64,000 bases of DNA from CAWEQW01 sp963811365. GTDB lineage: Bacteria > Actinomycetota > Actinomycetes > Propionibacteriales > Nocardioidaceae. How positions within the stretch are numbered: position 1 is the stretch's first letter; every line of letters starts with the position of its first letter. Under the pieces are notes generated by a model. It was not told the DNA's origin, did no database searches, and was given only the letters and a program-made list of their open reading frames with translations. Positions 48,836 to 57,546 of this stretch are shown in pieces. A program made the translations under genes and the position numbers. The stretch lies in NCBI GenBank assembly GCA_963811365.1, contig CAWEQW010000002.1:310001-374000 (forward strand), written 5' to 3'.

Positions 48836-50547
48836 CGGCTCGTACCGTCGCGGCCGGGCAGCACCCGCCAGACCATCACCCGGTCCTCGGGGGCGCCGAA
48901 GGCAGCCACGATGCGCCCGTGCGAGATCGCCGTGCCCAGCGTGGGGAACTCGGTCAGTGTCTGCGGGCTCGGCGACAGGTCGTCGTTCAGGTGCACGGAG
49001 AGTGCATCCTGGTGATCGATGACGACGTAGTCGATGCTCCTCCACGCGTCATGGGCGGGCAGCGCGACGTCCTTGTCGACGTCCAGCTTGGTGAACCAGA
49101 TCACCTTGCGTGCCGGGTGTCCGTGCCGGACCAGGTCCACCCAGAACGCGTCGTCGACGACGAGCACGTCGTTGGGACGGGAGTTGCTCTCCAGCCAGGA
49201 CAGCGCCGCCGCCTTCCCGGCGTCCCGGTCGTGGGTCCACAGGTCGCGCAGCCCGAAGCGCCACGGACCGGCCACCAGGAGCGCGAACGCGACCACTCCG
49301 CTCACGGCGCAGGCCCCGACCGCGCCGCGCAGGACGATGCCCGTCGTGCTCTCCTCGTGGTGCTGTGCGACGGCCCCCCGCTGCAGCCTCTCGGAGACCC
49401 GGGAGAACCGCCACAGGACGTCGACGACGCCCGCGACGGTGAGCACGGCGAAGGGGATCATCGCGATGACGAAGGGGTACGGCAGGTAGCCGCTGCGCAG
49501 CAGGCTGGCCACCTGTACGGCGAACGCCAGCGCGACCGGACGGGTCCGGGTGAGCAGCAGCCCCGGCACGACCGCCCCGAGGCAGACCAGGCACGACCAG
49601 TGGTCGAGCGCGACCCAGGTCTGCACCACGTGGTGCGCGGTGCTCGTCGGGTCGAAGACGCTGCCGCTGCCGGTCCGCTGGAACAGCTGCCACTCGACCG
49701 CCCCCTGCAGGCTGACGTGGTGCGCGCCGACGAACAGCTCGTTCTTGATCGCCGCGTACAGCGGATAGAGCAGCCCGAGCAGCGAGACCGTGGCCAGGAA
49801 CATGGTCACCGTGAACCTGCGGTTGCGTCGGTCGGTGCGGCCCACGAAGAGCAGCAGGACCGCCGGCATGAACAGCAGCGCGGTCTCCTTGGTGAGGACC
49901 GCGACCGCGAAGCATGCTGCGCTCGCGGCGGCGGCCCCCACGGACCGTCGCGGGGACGCGGCGAAGAAGAACGCGGCGAGCAGCCAGGGGGTGACGACGT
50001 TGTCGAGCAGTGCCGTGCGCTGGAAGTAGACGGCCAGGGGGCTCAGCGAGAACATCAGCACGGCCAGAGTGGCCGTTGCGCGCGCGAACCCGAGACGCCG
50101 GGCCAGCCCGAACATCAGCACGACGGCCACCAGCTTGCACACGAGCGCGAACTCGCGACCGGTGGCCACCGCGTAGGGCAACCGGTCGAAGGCGTCCGTC
50201 ACCACGTTGTAGAGCGCCATCTGCAGCTGGCCGAGCGGCGGGTGCGCGTACCAGTACGTGTAGTGGGCCAGCCGGTGCAGGTGCTGCACCGCCCACGCGT
50301 ACGCCGTATAGGTGCCCTCGTCGTCGAACCGGGCGGGGGAGCCGTACATCCCGCGCGCGTGCACCACGCCCGCCAGCACGACGAGCGCCGAGACCAGCGC
50401 GAGGTCCCGCCACTGGAGCCGCAGCCGGGCCCGCACGCGGTCGCGCACCGCCCGGGCCCGTTCGGCCGCGGTCGGCGCCACGGCCCGCTCCAGGGCCTCG
50501 ATGTCGAGGTCGAGGTCGAGCGGCGGAAGCTCGGTGGGATGGCTCAC
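48832..50547 (-). CDS. GT-C glycosyltransferase, PMT/ArnT-like (GT39 type)
   Basis: 571 residues with about 12 helices. The first outer loop holds the hallmark acidic pair, RFDDEGTYTAYAWAVQH, then TYWYAHPPLGQLQMALYN as in dolichol-phosphate-mannose protein mannosyltransferases. It would use polyprenyl-phosphate sugars, the product of the first gene in this operon, to glycosylate a target on the outer face. A soluble C-terminal domain ends the protein. ATG 50547 overlaps the GT2 stop by 4 bp. Confidence 0.9.
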   Translation of the reverse strand: MSHPTELPPLDLDLDIEALERAVAPTAAERARAVRDRVRARLRLQWRDLALVSALVVLAGVVHARGMYGSPARFDDEGTYTAYAWAVQHLHRLAHYTYWYAHPPLGQLQMALYNVVTDAFDRLPYAVATGREFALVCKLVAVVLMFGLARRLGFARATATLAVLMFSLSPLAVYFQRTALLDNVVTPWLLAAFFFAASPRRSVGAAAASAACFAVAVLTKETALLFMPAVLLLFVGRTDRRNRRFTVTMFLATVSLLGLLYPLYAAIKNELFVGAHHVSLQGAVEWQLFQRTGSGSVFDPTSTAHHVVQTWVALDHWSCLVCLGAVVPGLLLTRTRPVALAFAVQVASLLRSGYLPYPFVIAMIPFAVLTVAGVVDVLWRFSRVSERLQRGAVAQHHEESTTGIVLRGAVGACAVSGVVAFALLVAGPWRFGLRDLWTHDRDAGKAAALSWLESNSRPNDVLVVDDAFWVDLVRHGHPARKVIWFTKLDVDKDVALPAHDAWRSIDYVVIDHQDALSVHLNDDLSPSPQTLTEFPTLGTAISHGRIVAAFGAPEDRVMVWRVLPGRDGTSR

Positions 50548-51818
50548 GGCACGGACTCCTGGTGGTCAGTGATCGGCGAGGGCCGGTGGGCTCCGACGTG
50601 GCTGGTCTTCTCCCAGGTCCGCACTCCCCGCAGCTCGCGGCTGGTCGCCCGCACCGCGGCTGCGGCGAGGACCATCTGGTACGGCAACGTCCCGACGACC
50701 AGCCGGGCGTAGTCGCGCAGACGTACCCGCTCGCGGAACGCCGTGCCGAACTCGTGGAGCCCCACGACCTCGATCGCGACGGTGGCGAGGGTGGGCAGCA
50801 GCGGCAGGAAGGTCGCCATCACCACGGGGTCCGGAGCTTTCAGCAGGAACATCGACACGATGGCGATCGGCACCAGGACACCCGAGAACGCCTGCACGAA
50901 CGGCATCGTCAGCAGGTACACGGCCATCACCTTCTGGCGACGCGTCGGGAGCCGGCGCCACTCGCCCTTCCTCATCACCTGCAGGAAGCCCTGGCTCCAG
51001 CGGGTGCGCTGCTTGAAGAGCCCCCCGAGGGTGGGTGGGGTCTCCTCGCGCGTGGCCAGCTCCGGGCTGTAGGCGACCGCGACGCGCGCTCCCCAGCTGG
51101 ACAGCCTGACTCCGAGCTCGCAGTCCTCGGCGAGGCAGTCGGGATCCCAGCCCTGGGCCCGGCGCAGCAGGTCGGTGCGCACGAACACGGTGTTTCCGCC
51201 CAGCGGGATGAACCGCTTGCGGGCGTGCAGGTGCAGCCGTGAGGAGAACCAGAAGAAGTACTCCAGAACGTTGCGCAGCGACCACCACGACGTCCGGAAG
51301 TTCATCAGCTGAACGCCGCCCTGGACGACGTGCGCCTGGGTGGCCAGAAAGCAGGTGTCCACGTGGCGGAGCAGGGTCGGGGCGACCTCGTCCTCGGCGT
51401 CGAACACGCCCACCACGAGTCCGCGGCACAGCGGGAGAGCCGTGTTCAACGCCTTGGGCTTGTTCTTGACCACGTTACGATCCATCGCGACACGGACCCG
51501 GTCGTCGTCCTCCGCGAGCCGGGCCGCCACGCCCGCCGTTCCGGGGTCGTCGTCCCCGACGATCACGATGATCTCGAAGTCGGGGTGGTCCGACTCCAGC
51601 AGCCGTGCAACGGTGTGCGGCAGCACCTGCTCCTCGTCGCGGGCCGGCACGAGCAGCGAGAACGACAGCCGGGGCTCCTCGGGTGCGGCGAACCTGGTGA
51701 GCGCCACGGACTCGGGCGTCCGCCAGGAGTCGACCATCCACACCAGGGTGCTCAGGGCCACCACGAGGAGGACCGCGGTGGCCGCGAGGTAGGCGGCGAT
51801 GACGACATCGAGAACCAC
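50544..51818 (-). CDS. Processive GT2 glycosyltransferase (BcsA/cellulose-synthase-like)
   Basis: 424 residues. One helix, then the GT2 domain: VPARDEEQVLPHTVARLLES, VVKNKPKALNTALP, FDAEDEVAP, PLGGNTVFVRTDLLRRA, LAEDCELGVRLSSWG and FKQRTRWSQGFLQVM, so the D, DxD, (T)ED and QxxRW-type sites of processive synthases are all present. Three or four C-terminal helices would form the export channel. It lacks PilZ. The polymer is unknown. GTG 51818 (after GAGGGA) lies 6 bp after the HprK-like gene's stop. Confidence 0.92.
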   Translation of the reverse strand: MVLDVVIAAYLAATAVLLVVALSTLVWMVDSWRTPESVALTRFAAPEEPRLSFSLLVPARDEEQVLPHTVARLLESDHPDFEIIVIVGDDDPGTAGVAARLAEDDDRVRVAMDRNVVKNKPKALNTALPLCRGLVVGVFDAEDEVAPTLLRHVDTCFLATQAHVVQGGVQLMNFRTSWWSLRNVLEYFFWFSSRLHLHARKRFIPLGGNTVFVRTDLLRRAQGWDPDCLAEDCELGVRLSSWGARVAVAYSPELATREETPPTLGGLFKQRTRWSQGFLQVMRKGEWRRLPTRRQKVMAVYLLTMPFVQAFSGVLVPIAIVSMFLLKAPDPVVMATFLPLLPTLATVAIEVVGLHEFGTAFRERVRLRDYARLVVGTLPYQMVLAAAAVRATSRELRGVRTWEKTSHVGAHRPSPITDHQESVP

Positions 51819-51824
51819 TGTCCC

Positions 51825-53096
51825 TCACGCCTCGAGGGCCGTGGGGATCCGGTCCGCCCAGTCGAAGCAGTCCGAGCCCATCCGCCGTACCCGGACCTGT
51901 GCGAGCGCCGACCTGAGCACCTCCCGCTCGCGGTCGCGCAGCGTCTCGTAGCTGTCGCCGCCGATGACGAGCACCGGCGCGAGGTACCGAAACGGCGGGA
52001 AGCCGTACGCGTCGTCGGTGTTCTCGACGAGCTCGCTCAGGGCCTGCTCGGGCGCGATCTCGGCGAGGCTCGCGGGGCCGCGCTCGATCACGAAGACGTC
52101 GCTGACAGCGACCTCGTCGAGCATCTCGCACGCGACCAGTCGGTCGGCGCCGTACTTGGGCGGGGGTACGACGATCTGGGTGAGGGCGTTCGCGGTCATG
52201 ACCGGGAGGTTCATGGTGCCCATCGCCATCCCGACGCCTCGGCCGCCCTTGGAGTGCAGCCGGCTCTGCACGGCCAACCGCCACCACTCGCCGCGGCTGA
52301 GGTCTCCGGCGTCGACGGCGCGCAGCGTGTGGCTGCTGATCGTCAGGGGCTTGGGGAAGCACTGTGCCGTTCCGTCCGGCGCGAGGATGGTCATGTCGTC
52401 GGAGAGGAAGCGGGCCCCCTTCTCGCGGAGCAGTCGCAGGACCGTGCCCGTCTTGCCGGTGTCGGTGCGCGCCGACAGCATGACGCCGCGCCCGTCGAGC
52501 TCCACGCAGGCGGAGTGCAGGAGCATGCGGCCCTTCGAGGCCATCACGAACCGCAGCAGCGCCTCCAGCACGTTGCAGTACGCCACGTGCGGCGACCGCG
52601 CCAGGAGCGAGCTGAGCGTGACGTGGATGCGGTCCCCGAGGTCGATGGCGAAGTTCGCCGCCAACCTGCCGGCGTGCTCCTCGTAGCGCACACCGGCGGG
52701 CGCCTCGAAGCGCAGCAGCCGGGCGCGGGACTTCAGCGTCCCGCGGCCCACCTTCCCGACCCGCACCTCGATGTCGAGGTCCTTGCCCAGCCGCGGCTCG
52801 CGGAAGTACTCCAGCTCCCGGAGCACGACCTCGCTTCCCACGGTCACCAGGCCGGCGAGGTCGTAGCGGTAGGGCAGATAGCCCGTGCCGCGGCGGCTGA
52901 CGCGCCGCTCGCGATAGTGCGCGGTGGGCGCGCCTCCTTCGTCGAACAGCACCTCGACCGGAGCCCGCCCAGGCGACGGCCCAGGCGCGGGCGCCGGCGC
53001 CGTCCTGGCCGGGACCGGAACCGCGGTCAAGGGGACCTGGCGGGCTCGCGGTCCCGGCGCGAGGACGTCCGTGCGCGGAGCGATGAGGTCGGTCAT
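51825..53096 (-). CDS. HprK/PEPCK-like P-loop kinase of the glycan operon
   Basis: 423 residues. An N-terminal region rich in Pro and Ala (to about 50) is followed by an unrecognised beta-rich part. The P-loop domain begins near residue 195: MLLHSACVELDGRGVMLSAR, then TDTGKT as Walker A and ARFLSDDMTILAPDG as Walker B, the arrangement of HPr kinase/phosphorylase and related PEPCK-fold kinases, with an Arg-Thr-Asp loop where HprK usually has Ser-Gly-x-Gly. There is no HPr partner nearby, so it probably phosphorylates a sugar, lipid or protein of the pathway. ATG 53096 overlaps the upstream gene by 4 bp. Confidence 0.75.
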   Translation of the reverse strand: MTDLIAPRTDVLAPGPRARQVPLTAVPVPARTAPAPAPGPSPGRAPVEVLFDEGGAPTAHYRERRVSRRGTGYLPYRYDLAGLVTVGSEVVLRELEYFREPRLGKDLDIEVRVGKVGRGTLKSRARLLRFEAPAGVRYEEHAGRLAANFAIDLGDRIHVTLSSLLARSPHVAYCNVLEALLRFVMASKGRMLLHSACVELDGRGVMLSARTDTGKTGTVLRLLREKGARFLSDDMTILAPDGTAQCFPKPLTISSHTLRAVDAGDLSRGEWWRLAVQSRLHSKGGRGVGMAMGTMNLPVMTANALTQIVVPPPKYGADRLVACEMLDEVAVSDVFVIERGPASLAEIAPEQALSELVENTDDAYGFPPFRYLAPVLVIGGDSYETLRDREREVLRSALAQVRVRRMGSDCFDWADRIPTALEA

Positions 53097-54382
53097 GAGA
53101 GGTCCTCCGTGAGGGTGAGCCGCTCCTGGGAGCGGAAGCGCACGAGATAGCCGAGCAGCAGGGTCAGGACGTTCGCGGCGAGGTAGTGCACGCCGAGGAC
53201 GCTGACGAGCAGCGCCAGTAAGGGGATCCGGAGCAGCAGCACCGTGTTGCTCATGACCATGAAGCCCAGGTAGCGGCTCAGCCTGGTCAGGCGCTTGGTC
53301 CCCCGGTAGACGAGGTTGTCGACGAGCACGAAGTTCCAGCTCGAGGAGATCTGGGTGGTCATCACCGCCGCCATCAGATAGTTCAGGCGCAGCATCGAGG
53401 GGTCGGCCAGTGCCCACAGGACGATCATGTTGACCAGCAGGCCCGTGAGCCCGACGGTGGCGAACCCCGCCCCGCGCTGGAGTACCCCGGAGCCCAGACC
53501 GCGGGCCACGGTCTGGGAGCCCCACAGTCGCACGAGCTGCTTGACGAACAGCAGCCCCTCGCGCACCGACGCCTTGCTGTCGCCGGAGAGCCGCTCCCCG
53601 AACGTGAACGCCACCTCGGCCTTGGTCAGCTGCCCGTGGCGGGCCAGCAGCTCGAGCAGGATCTTGAACCCCCGCGGCCGCAAGATGTCCAGGTCGACGG
53701 CGTCCAGGCGGAGCGCGAAGAAGCCGCTCATCGGGTCCGAGATGCCCCGCAGGTTCCGCGGGAAGACGAGCTTGCTGAGCACCGTGGAGGACGACGACAC
53801 CAGAGCGCGCCCGACCGTGGCCAGTCCCTCGGAGGAGCCGCCCGGCACCTTCCGGCTGGCCACGACCACCTCTGCGTGCGCGCGCATCCCGGCCGCCACG
53901 AGCTGTGGCACCAGCTCAGGGGGATGCTGGAGATCGCCATCCATGACGACCGCCCACGGCGACCGAGATGCGCGCAGCCCTTCGAGCACCGCGCCACCGA
54001 GCCCGCCCTGCCGCTCGTCGCGCTCGCGGTGCAGCAGGTCGACCGTGAGGTCGGTTCCCGCCGCGACGCGGACCACTTCGAGCGAAGTGCCGTCGTCGCT
54101 GTCGTCGACGAACAGCACCCTGGCTGCCTCGCCGGCGAGGGCGGCGCCCAGTCGCCGGACCAGCGGCGCGATGTTGCCTTCCTCGTTGCGTGTCGGTACG
54201 ACGACCGTGATCGCGTGCCGCACCGGCCGAGGTACCACGTCGGGCGGTGCCGCCGAACCGTCGTCGAGGAGCAGCTCCTGGATCGGCGGTGGCTCGGCCG
54301 GCAACAGCCTGTTCAACAGCTCCACGGCCTCGTCGCGGTCCGCCGGCTCGCCGGTGCCGGCACCCAGATGCGCTGTGGTCAT
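53093..54382 (-). CDS. Polyprenol-phosphate glycosyltransferase (GT2, DPM1-like) with GtrA domain
   Basis: 429 residues. GT2 domain about 60-290: ITVVVPTRNEEGNIAPLVRR, VLFVDDSDDGTS, VVMDGDLQHPPELVPQLV and DPMSGFFALR, the signature of dolichol/polyprenol-phosphate mannose or glucose synthases. From about 310 a GtrA domain with four helices starts at FATVGLTGLLVNMIVLWALA; GtrA proteins are thought to flip the lipid-linked sugar. First gene of the operon; start ATG 54382 after GAGGAGGGGC. It probably supplies lipid-linked hexose to the GT-C enzyme. Confidence 0.93.
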   Translation of the reverse strand: MTTAHLGAGTGEPADRDEAVELLNRLLPAEPPPIQELLLDDGSAAPPDVVPRPVRHAITVVVPTRNEEGNIAPLVRRLGAALAGEAARVLFVDDSDDGTSLEVVRVAAGTDLTVDLLHRERDERQGGLGGAVLEGLRASRSPWAVVMDGDLQHPPELVPQLVAAGMRAHAEVVVASRKVPGGSSEGLATVGRALVSSSSTVLSKLVFPRNLRGISDPMSGFFALRLDAVDLDILRPRGFKILLELLARHGQLTKAEVAFTFGERLSGDSKASVREGLLFVKQLVRLWGSQTVARGLGSGVLQRGAGFATVGLTGLLVNMIVLWALADPSMLRLNYLMAAVMTTQISSSWNFVLVDNLVYRGTKRLTRLSRYLGFMVMSNTVLLLRIPLLALLVSVLGVHYLAANVLTLLLGYLVRFRSQERLTLTEDLS

Positions 54383-54930
54383 GCCCCTCCTCGACCTGAC
54401 CACACCGCAACTCGAGCACTCAGCGGGCACGGGTCGACGACGTCGTGACCGACGGTCGTGGACCGACCGCGACAGGCGTGACCCCCCACGCGCGGTCGTC
54501 ATCGGTGCCGCTGCGTGCGCCCCCCGGCGCAGACAAGGTCTTGCTGGTGCGAGGAGTGCCGGGACGGCGTTGCTCGCCGTGCCCTTCTGCTCCTCGGAGA
54601 ACAGGCGCTGCCGCTGGGTTGACGCGCCGTGTCAAAGCTGAGTGTGCAAGAGCCCCGATTGTTTGATGCCCCCGGGGTCGAAACGACCCGCAAATGCATT
54701 ACAGACACACGGTGAACGGTTCGTCAACCCCCAGCGCCACACCGACCGATGGCTGGGGGGAGGTCCTTGCCATGCGGCCGTTGCGGACCTACCATCTGCG
54801 GGTCTTCCTTCGTCCAGGACCTGCGGCGAAGGTCTGCGCCGCCGGTGCCGTCCGTGCTCCTGGCTGCCGGCCGGCCGGAGCATCTCACGTCTCAGGCACT
54901 TCGGTGCTGCGTGACGTACGGAGGAACCCC
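54383..54930. other. Long divergent control region before the glycan operon and the PMI-type cupin
   Basis: 548 bp without a supported gene; small ORFs here have no family likeness. The middle (54640-54740) is less GC-rich than its flanks and contains the inverted repeat at 54675-54689. I looked for known riboswitch cores and found none convincing. Confidence 0.5.
54675..54689. promoter_or_regulatory. Inverted repeat GGGTCG-AAA-CGACCC
   Basis: Perfect 6+6 bp palindrome with a 3-bp centre, in the divergent region of the glycan operon and the cupin gene. It could be an operator shared by both; the protein is unknown. Confidence 0.35.
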
Positions 54931-55335
54931 ATGCTGGAACCGACCACCGTCCCGGACCGCCTCGACCACGAGGACCGGCCGTGGGGCTCCTGGCACGTCG
55001 TCGACGTCGCCGCCGGCTACAAGATCAAGCGCATCAACGTCGATCCGGGAAGCAGGCTGTCGTACCAGACCCACCGGCACAGGTCCGAGCACTGGATCGT
55101 GGTCGCCGGCGTCGCGACCTGCACCGTCGACGGGCGCACCTGGACCGCGGGACCCGGGGAGTCGGTGGACGTGCCGGTAGGTGTGGCGCACCGGCTGGCG
55201 AACGCCGGGACCGAACCGCTCGTGGTGGTGGAGGTCCAGCGCGGCCCCTACACCGGCGAGGACGACATCGAGCGTCTCGACGACGACTACGGCCGGTGCT
55301 CCCCCGCGGCCGACCTCCTCAACCTCCCCCGGTGA
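54931..55335 (+). CDS. Cupin of the mannose-6-phosphate isomerase type II family
   Basis: 134-residue single cupin, like the isomerase domain of GMP/PMI proteins: DRPWGSWHVVDVAAGYKIKR, SYQTHRHRSEHWIVVAG with the metal histidines, VDVPVGVAHRLAN, and VEVQRGPYTGEDDIERLDDD. It would interconvert fructose-6-P and mannose-6-P, feeding GDP-mannose. Start ATG 54931 after GGAGGA. It diverges from the glycan operon, which starts with a polyprenol-phosphate hexose synthase, so a mannose-containing product is a reasonable guess. Confidence 0.88.
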   Translation: MLEPTTVPDRLDHEDRPWGSWHVVDVAAGYKIKRINVDPGSRLSYQTHRHRSEHWIVVAGVATCTVDGRTWTAGPGESVDVPVGVAHRLANAGTEPLVVVEVQRGPYTGEDDIERLDDDYGRCSPAADLLNLPR

Positions 55336-55819
55336 GGTCCAGCCGGAACGCCCACAGGTCCACCCCGGGCGACGGTGTCCAGTCGCGTTGCGGGGTGCGC
55401 ACGAACCCCAGGCTCGCGTAGAGCCGGTGCGCGGCGGTCATCGCCGGCAGGCTGGACAGCACCACCGCACGGTGGCCGAGCGCGGTCGACCGGTCCAGAC
55501 ATCGCTGCACCAGCACCCGGGCGATCCCGCGGCGCCGAGCGTCGGGCGCGACGGTCAGCATCCGGAACTCACCCTCGCCGTCGCTCGAGAGCTCGGCCCA
55601 CGGCGTACCGGGCAGGCAGTAGGTCACCGAGCCCAGCACTCGCGGGCCGTCCTCGGCGACCCAGAGCTCCGCCTCAGCGGCCCGGCTCCGGGCGTCCGCG
55701 AGATGCGCGGTGTACGGGTCGTCGGCCGCCAGCAGCCCGTCGGCGACGTACGCCGCCACGGTGAGCCTGCCGACCTCGTCCAGGTCGTCGTCGCGAGCCA
55801 GGCGGAGCTGCGCCCCCAT
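55319..55819 (-). CDS. GNAT-family N-acetyltransferase
   Basis: 166 residues. The acetyl-CoA site reads MLTVAPDARRRGIARVLVQR near residue 90 (R/QxxGxG/A type), after LGSVTYCLPGTPW, and the last strand region has YASLGFVRTPQRDW. The substrate is unknown. Start ATG 55819. It lies 14 bp after the TPP enzyme in the same direction, and its end overlaps the cupin gene by 17 bp. Confidence 0.9.
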   Translation of the reverse strand: MGAQLRLARDDDLDEVGRLTVAAYVADGLLAADDPYTAHLADARSRAAEAELWVAEDGPRVLGSVTYCLPGTPWAELSSDGEGEFRMLTVAPDARRRGIARVLVQRCLDRSTALGHRAVVLSSLPAMTAAHRLYASLGFVRTPQRDWTPSPGVDLWAFRLDLTGGG

Positions 55820-55833
55820 CCCGAGTCCGGTCC

Positions 55834-57507
55834 TCAGATGCCGAAGGTGGCGCGCGGGTAGGCGGCTGCGACGTCGGTGAGCACGTTGACCAGGTACGGC
55901 ACCCCGGAGCCGAACGCGCGGTCGAGGGCCGGGCCGATCGCGTCCGGCGACGACACCGTCTCGCCGGCACCGCCGAGCGCGCTGACCACCTGGTCGTAGC
56001 GGGTCCCGGGGGCGAGGTCCGCCGCCACGTCGTACCCGTAGAGCATCTGCATCGGGCCCTTCTCCAGCGCCCACGCCGAGTTGTTGCCGCAGACCATGAC
56101 CACGGGCAGGTCGTGACGCACCAGGGTGTCGACGTCCATCAGCGACATCCCGGCCGCGCCGTCGCCGAGCATCAGCACCACCTGGGACGACGGCCGGGCG
56201 ATCCGGGCGCCGATGGCCGCACCGAGGCCCGCGCCGAGGCAGCCGAACGGTCCGGGATCGAGCCATCCTCCCGGCCGGCGCGGCTCGACGTACTTGCCGG
56301 CGAAGGACACGAAGTCGCCGCCGTCGCCGATCACCACGGCGTCGCTGTCCAGGCGCGGCAGCAGCTCGCCGTAGATGCGGGCCGGGTGGACCGGCTCCGC
56401 CTCGGAGCGCAGCAGCGCCTGGTCGCGCTCCACGGCTGCGGCCACGGCCGCCTGCAGGTCGGCGACCCAGCCGGCCCAGTCCGGACGCCGCGGCCGGCTC
56501 GCGAGCGCCTCCCGCAGACCGTCGAGGACCGTGCCCAGGTGACCGGCGACCGACCCGGCGAGCTCGGCGTGACCGGCGAGCTGGTCGGGGGAGTCCGCGA
56601 CGTGCACCACCCGCGCCGGCGTGCCGCCCTCCTTGCCCCCGAAGACCCCGTAGCCGAGCCGGAAGTCCAGCGGGGTGCCGACCACCACGACGAGGTCCGC
56701 GCCGTTGAGCGCGGCACCCCGGGCCCTGGTCACCAGCAGCGGGTGGCCACCGGGCACGATGCCGCGACCCATGCCGTTGGTGACCGTCGGGAGCCCGAAG
56801 CCCTCCACGAGGCGCAGTGCGGCCTGATCCGCCCCGTCGGCCCAGACGTCGGTGCCGAGGATGAGCACCGGCCGCCGGGCCTCGGCCAGCAGCGTGGCCA
56901 CGGCGGAGACGTCGTCCGGGTCGGGCTCGAGCCGCACCGGGGCGCCGGCCGCGCCGGTCCACGACGGGGCCTTGTCGAAGAGCTGGTCCATGGGCACGTC
57001 GAGGAACGTCGGGCCGCGGTGCGCCGAGCCGGCCAGCGTGAACGCGTCGTCGACCGCGCCGGCCACGTCGGCGACCCGGTCGACCGTGCGGGCCGACTTC
57101 GTGACCGGCCCGAGGACGGCGGGGTGGTCGAACTCCTGGAGGCTGCCGGTGCCCCAGCGGTTGGCCGGCGCGCGCCCGCCGAGAACGACGAGCGGGGAGC
57201 CGCTGAACCGCGCCTGCGTGATCGCGCTCATGCCGTTGGTGACGCCCGGTCCGGCGGTCAGCACGGCGAGCCCCGGCACCCGGGTCAGCTTGCCGACCGC
57301 CTCGGCGGCGAAGACCGCGGTCTGCTCGTGGCGTACGTCGAGGATCCGCATCGGCGGGTCGGCGTGCACCGCGGCGTCGTACATCGGGAAGACGTGTGCG
57401 CCCGACAGCGTGAACATCGTGTGCACGCCGTGCGCGGCCGCGACGGTGACCGCCTGCACACCACCGTGGGCTTCCGGCTCGTCGGGGGAGGTCGTCAGGT
57501 CGCTCAT
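55834..57507 (-). CDS. Thiamine-diphosphate enzyme, acetolactate-synthase-like
   Basis: 557 residues with the three TPP domains. The N-terminal catalytic Glu lies in DVRHEQTAVFAAEAVGKLTR, GLAVLTAGPGVTNG is the family's pyr-domain block, and the ThDP motif is LGDGAAGMSLMDVD followed by VMVCGNN. Members include biosynthetic and catabolic acetolactate synthases and oxalyl-CoA decarboxylase relatives; the reaction cannot be fixed. ATG 57507 has TAGCCT 12 nt upstream, so it is probably leaderless. It may share a role with the SSS symporter that precedes it. Confidence 0.85.
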   Translation of the reverse strand: MSDLTTSPDEPEAHGGVQAVTVAAAHGVHTMFTLSGAHVFPMYDAAVHADPPMRILDVRHEQTAVFAAEAVGKLTRVPGLAVLTAGPGVTNGMSAITQARFSGSPLVVLGGRAPANRWGTGSLQEFDHPAVLGPVTKSARTVDRVADVAGAVDDAFTLAGSAHRGPTFLDVPMDQLFDKAPSWTGAAGAPVRLEPDPDDVSAVATLLAEARRPVLILGTDVWADGADQAALRLVEGFGLPTVTNGMGRGIVPGGHPLLVTRARGAALNGADLVVVVGTPLDFRLGYGVFGGKEGGTPARVVHVADSPDQLAGHAELAGSVAGHLGTVLDGLREALASRPRRPDWAGWVADLQAAVAAAVERDQALLRSEAEPVHPARIYGELLPRLDSDAVVIGDGGDFVSFAGKYVEPRRPGGWLDPGPFGCLGAGLGAAIGARIARPSSQVVLMLGDGAAGMSLMDVDTLVRHDLPVVMVCGNNSAWALEKGPMQMLYGYDVAADLAPGTRYDQVVSALGGAGETVSSPDAIGPALDRAFGSGVPYLVNVLTDVAAAYPRATFGI

Positions 57508-57546
57508 GCCGGCAGGCTACCCGGTGGTAGCCCGCCCCACGGTGGG

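Noticed and set aside
54640..54930. Riboswitch (c-di-GMP, c-di-AMP, cobalamin) before the cupin gene
   Set aside because: None of the conserved cores could be found on either strand.
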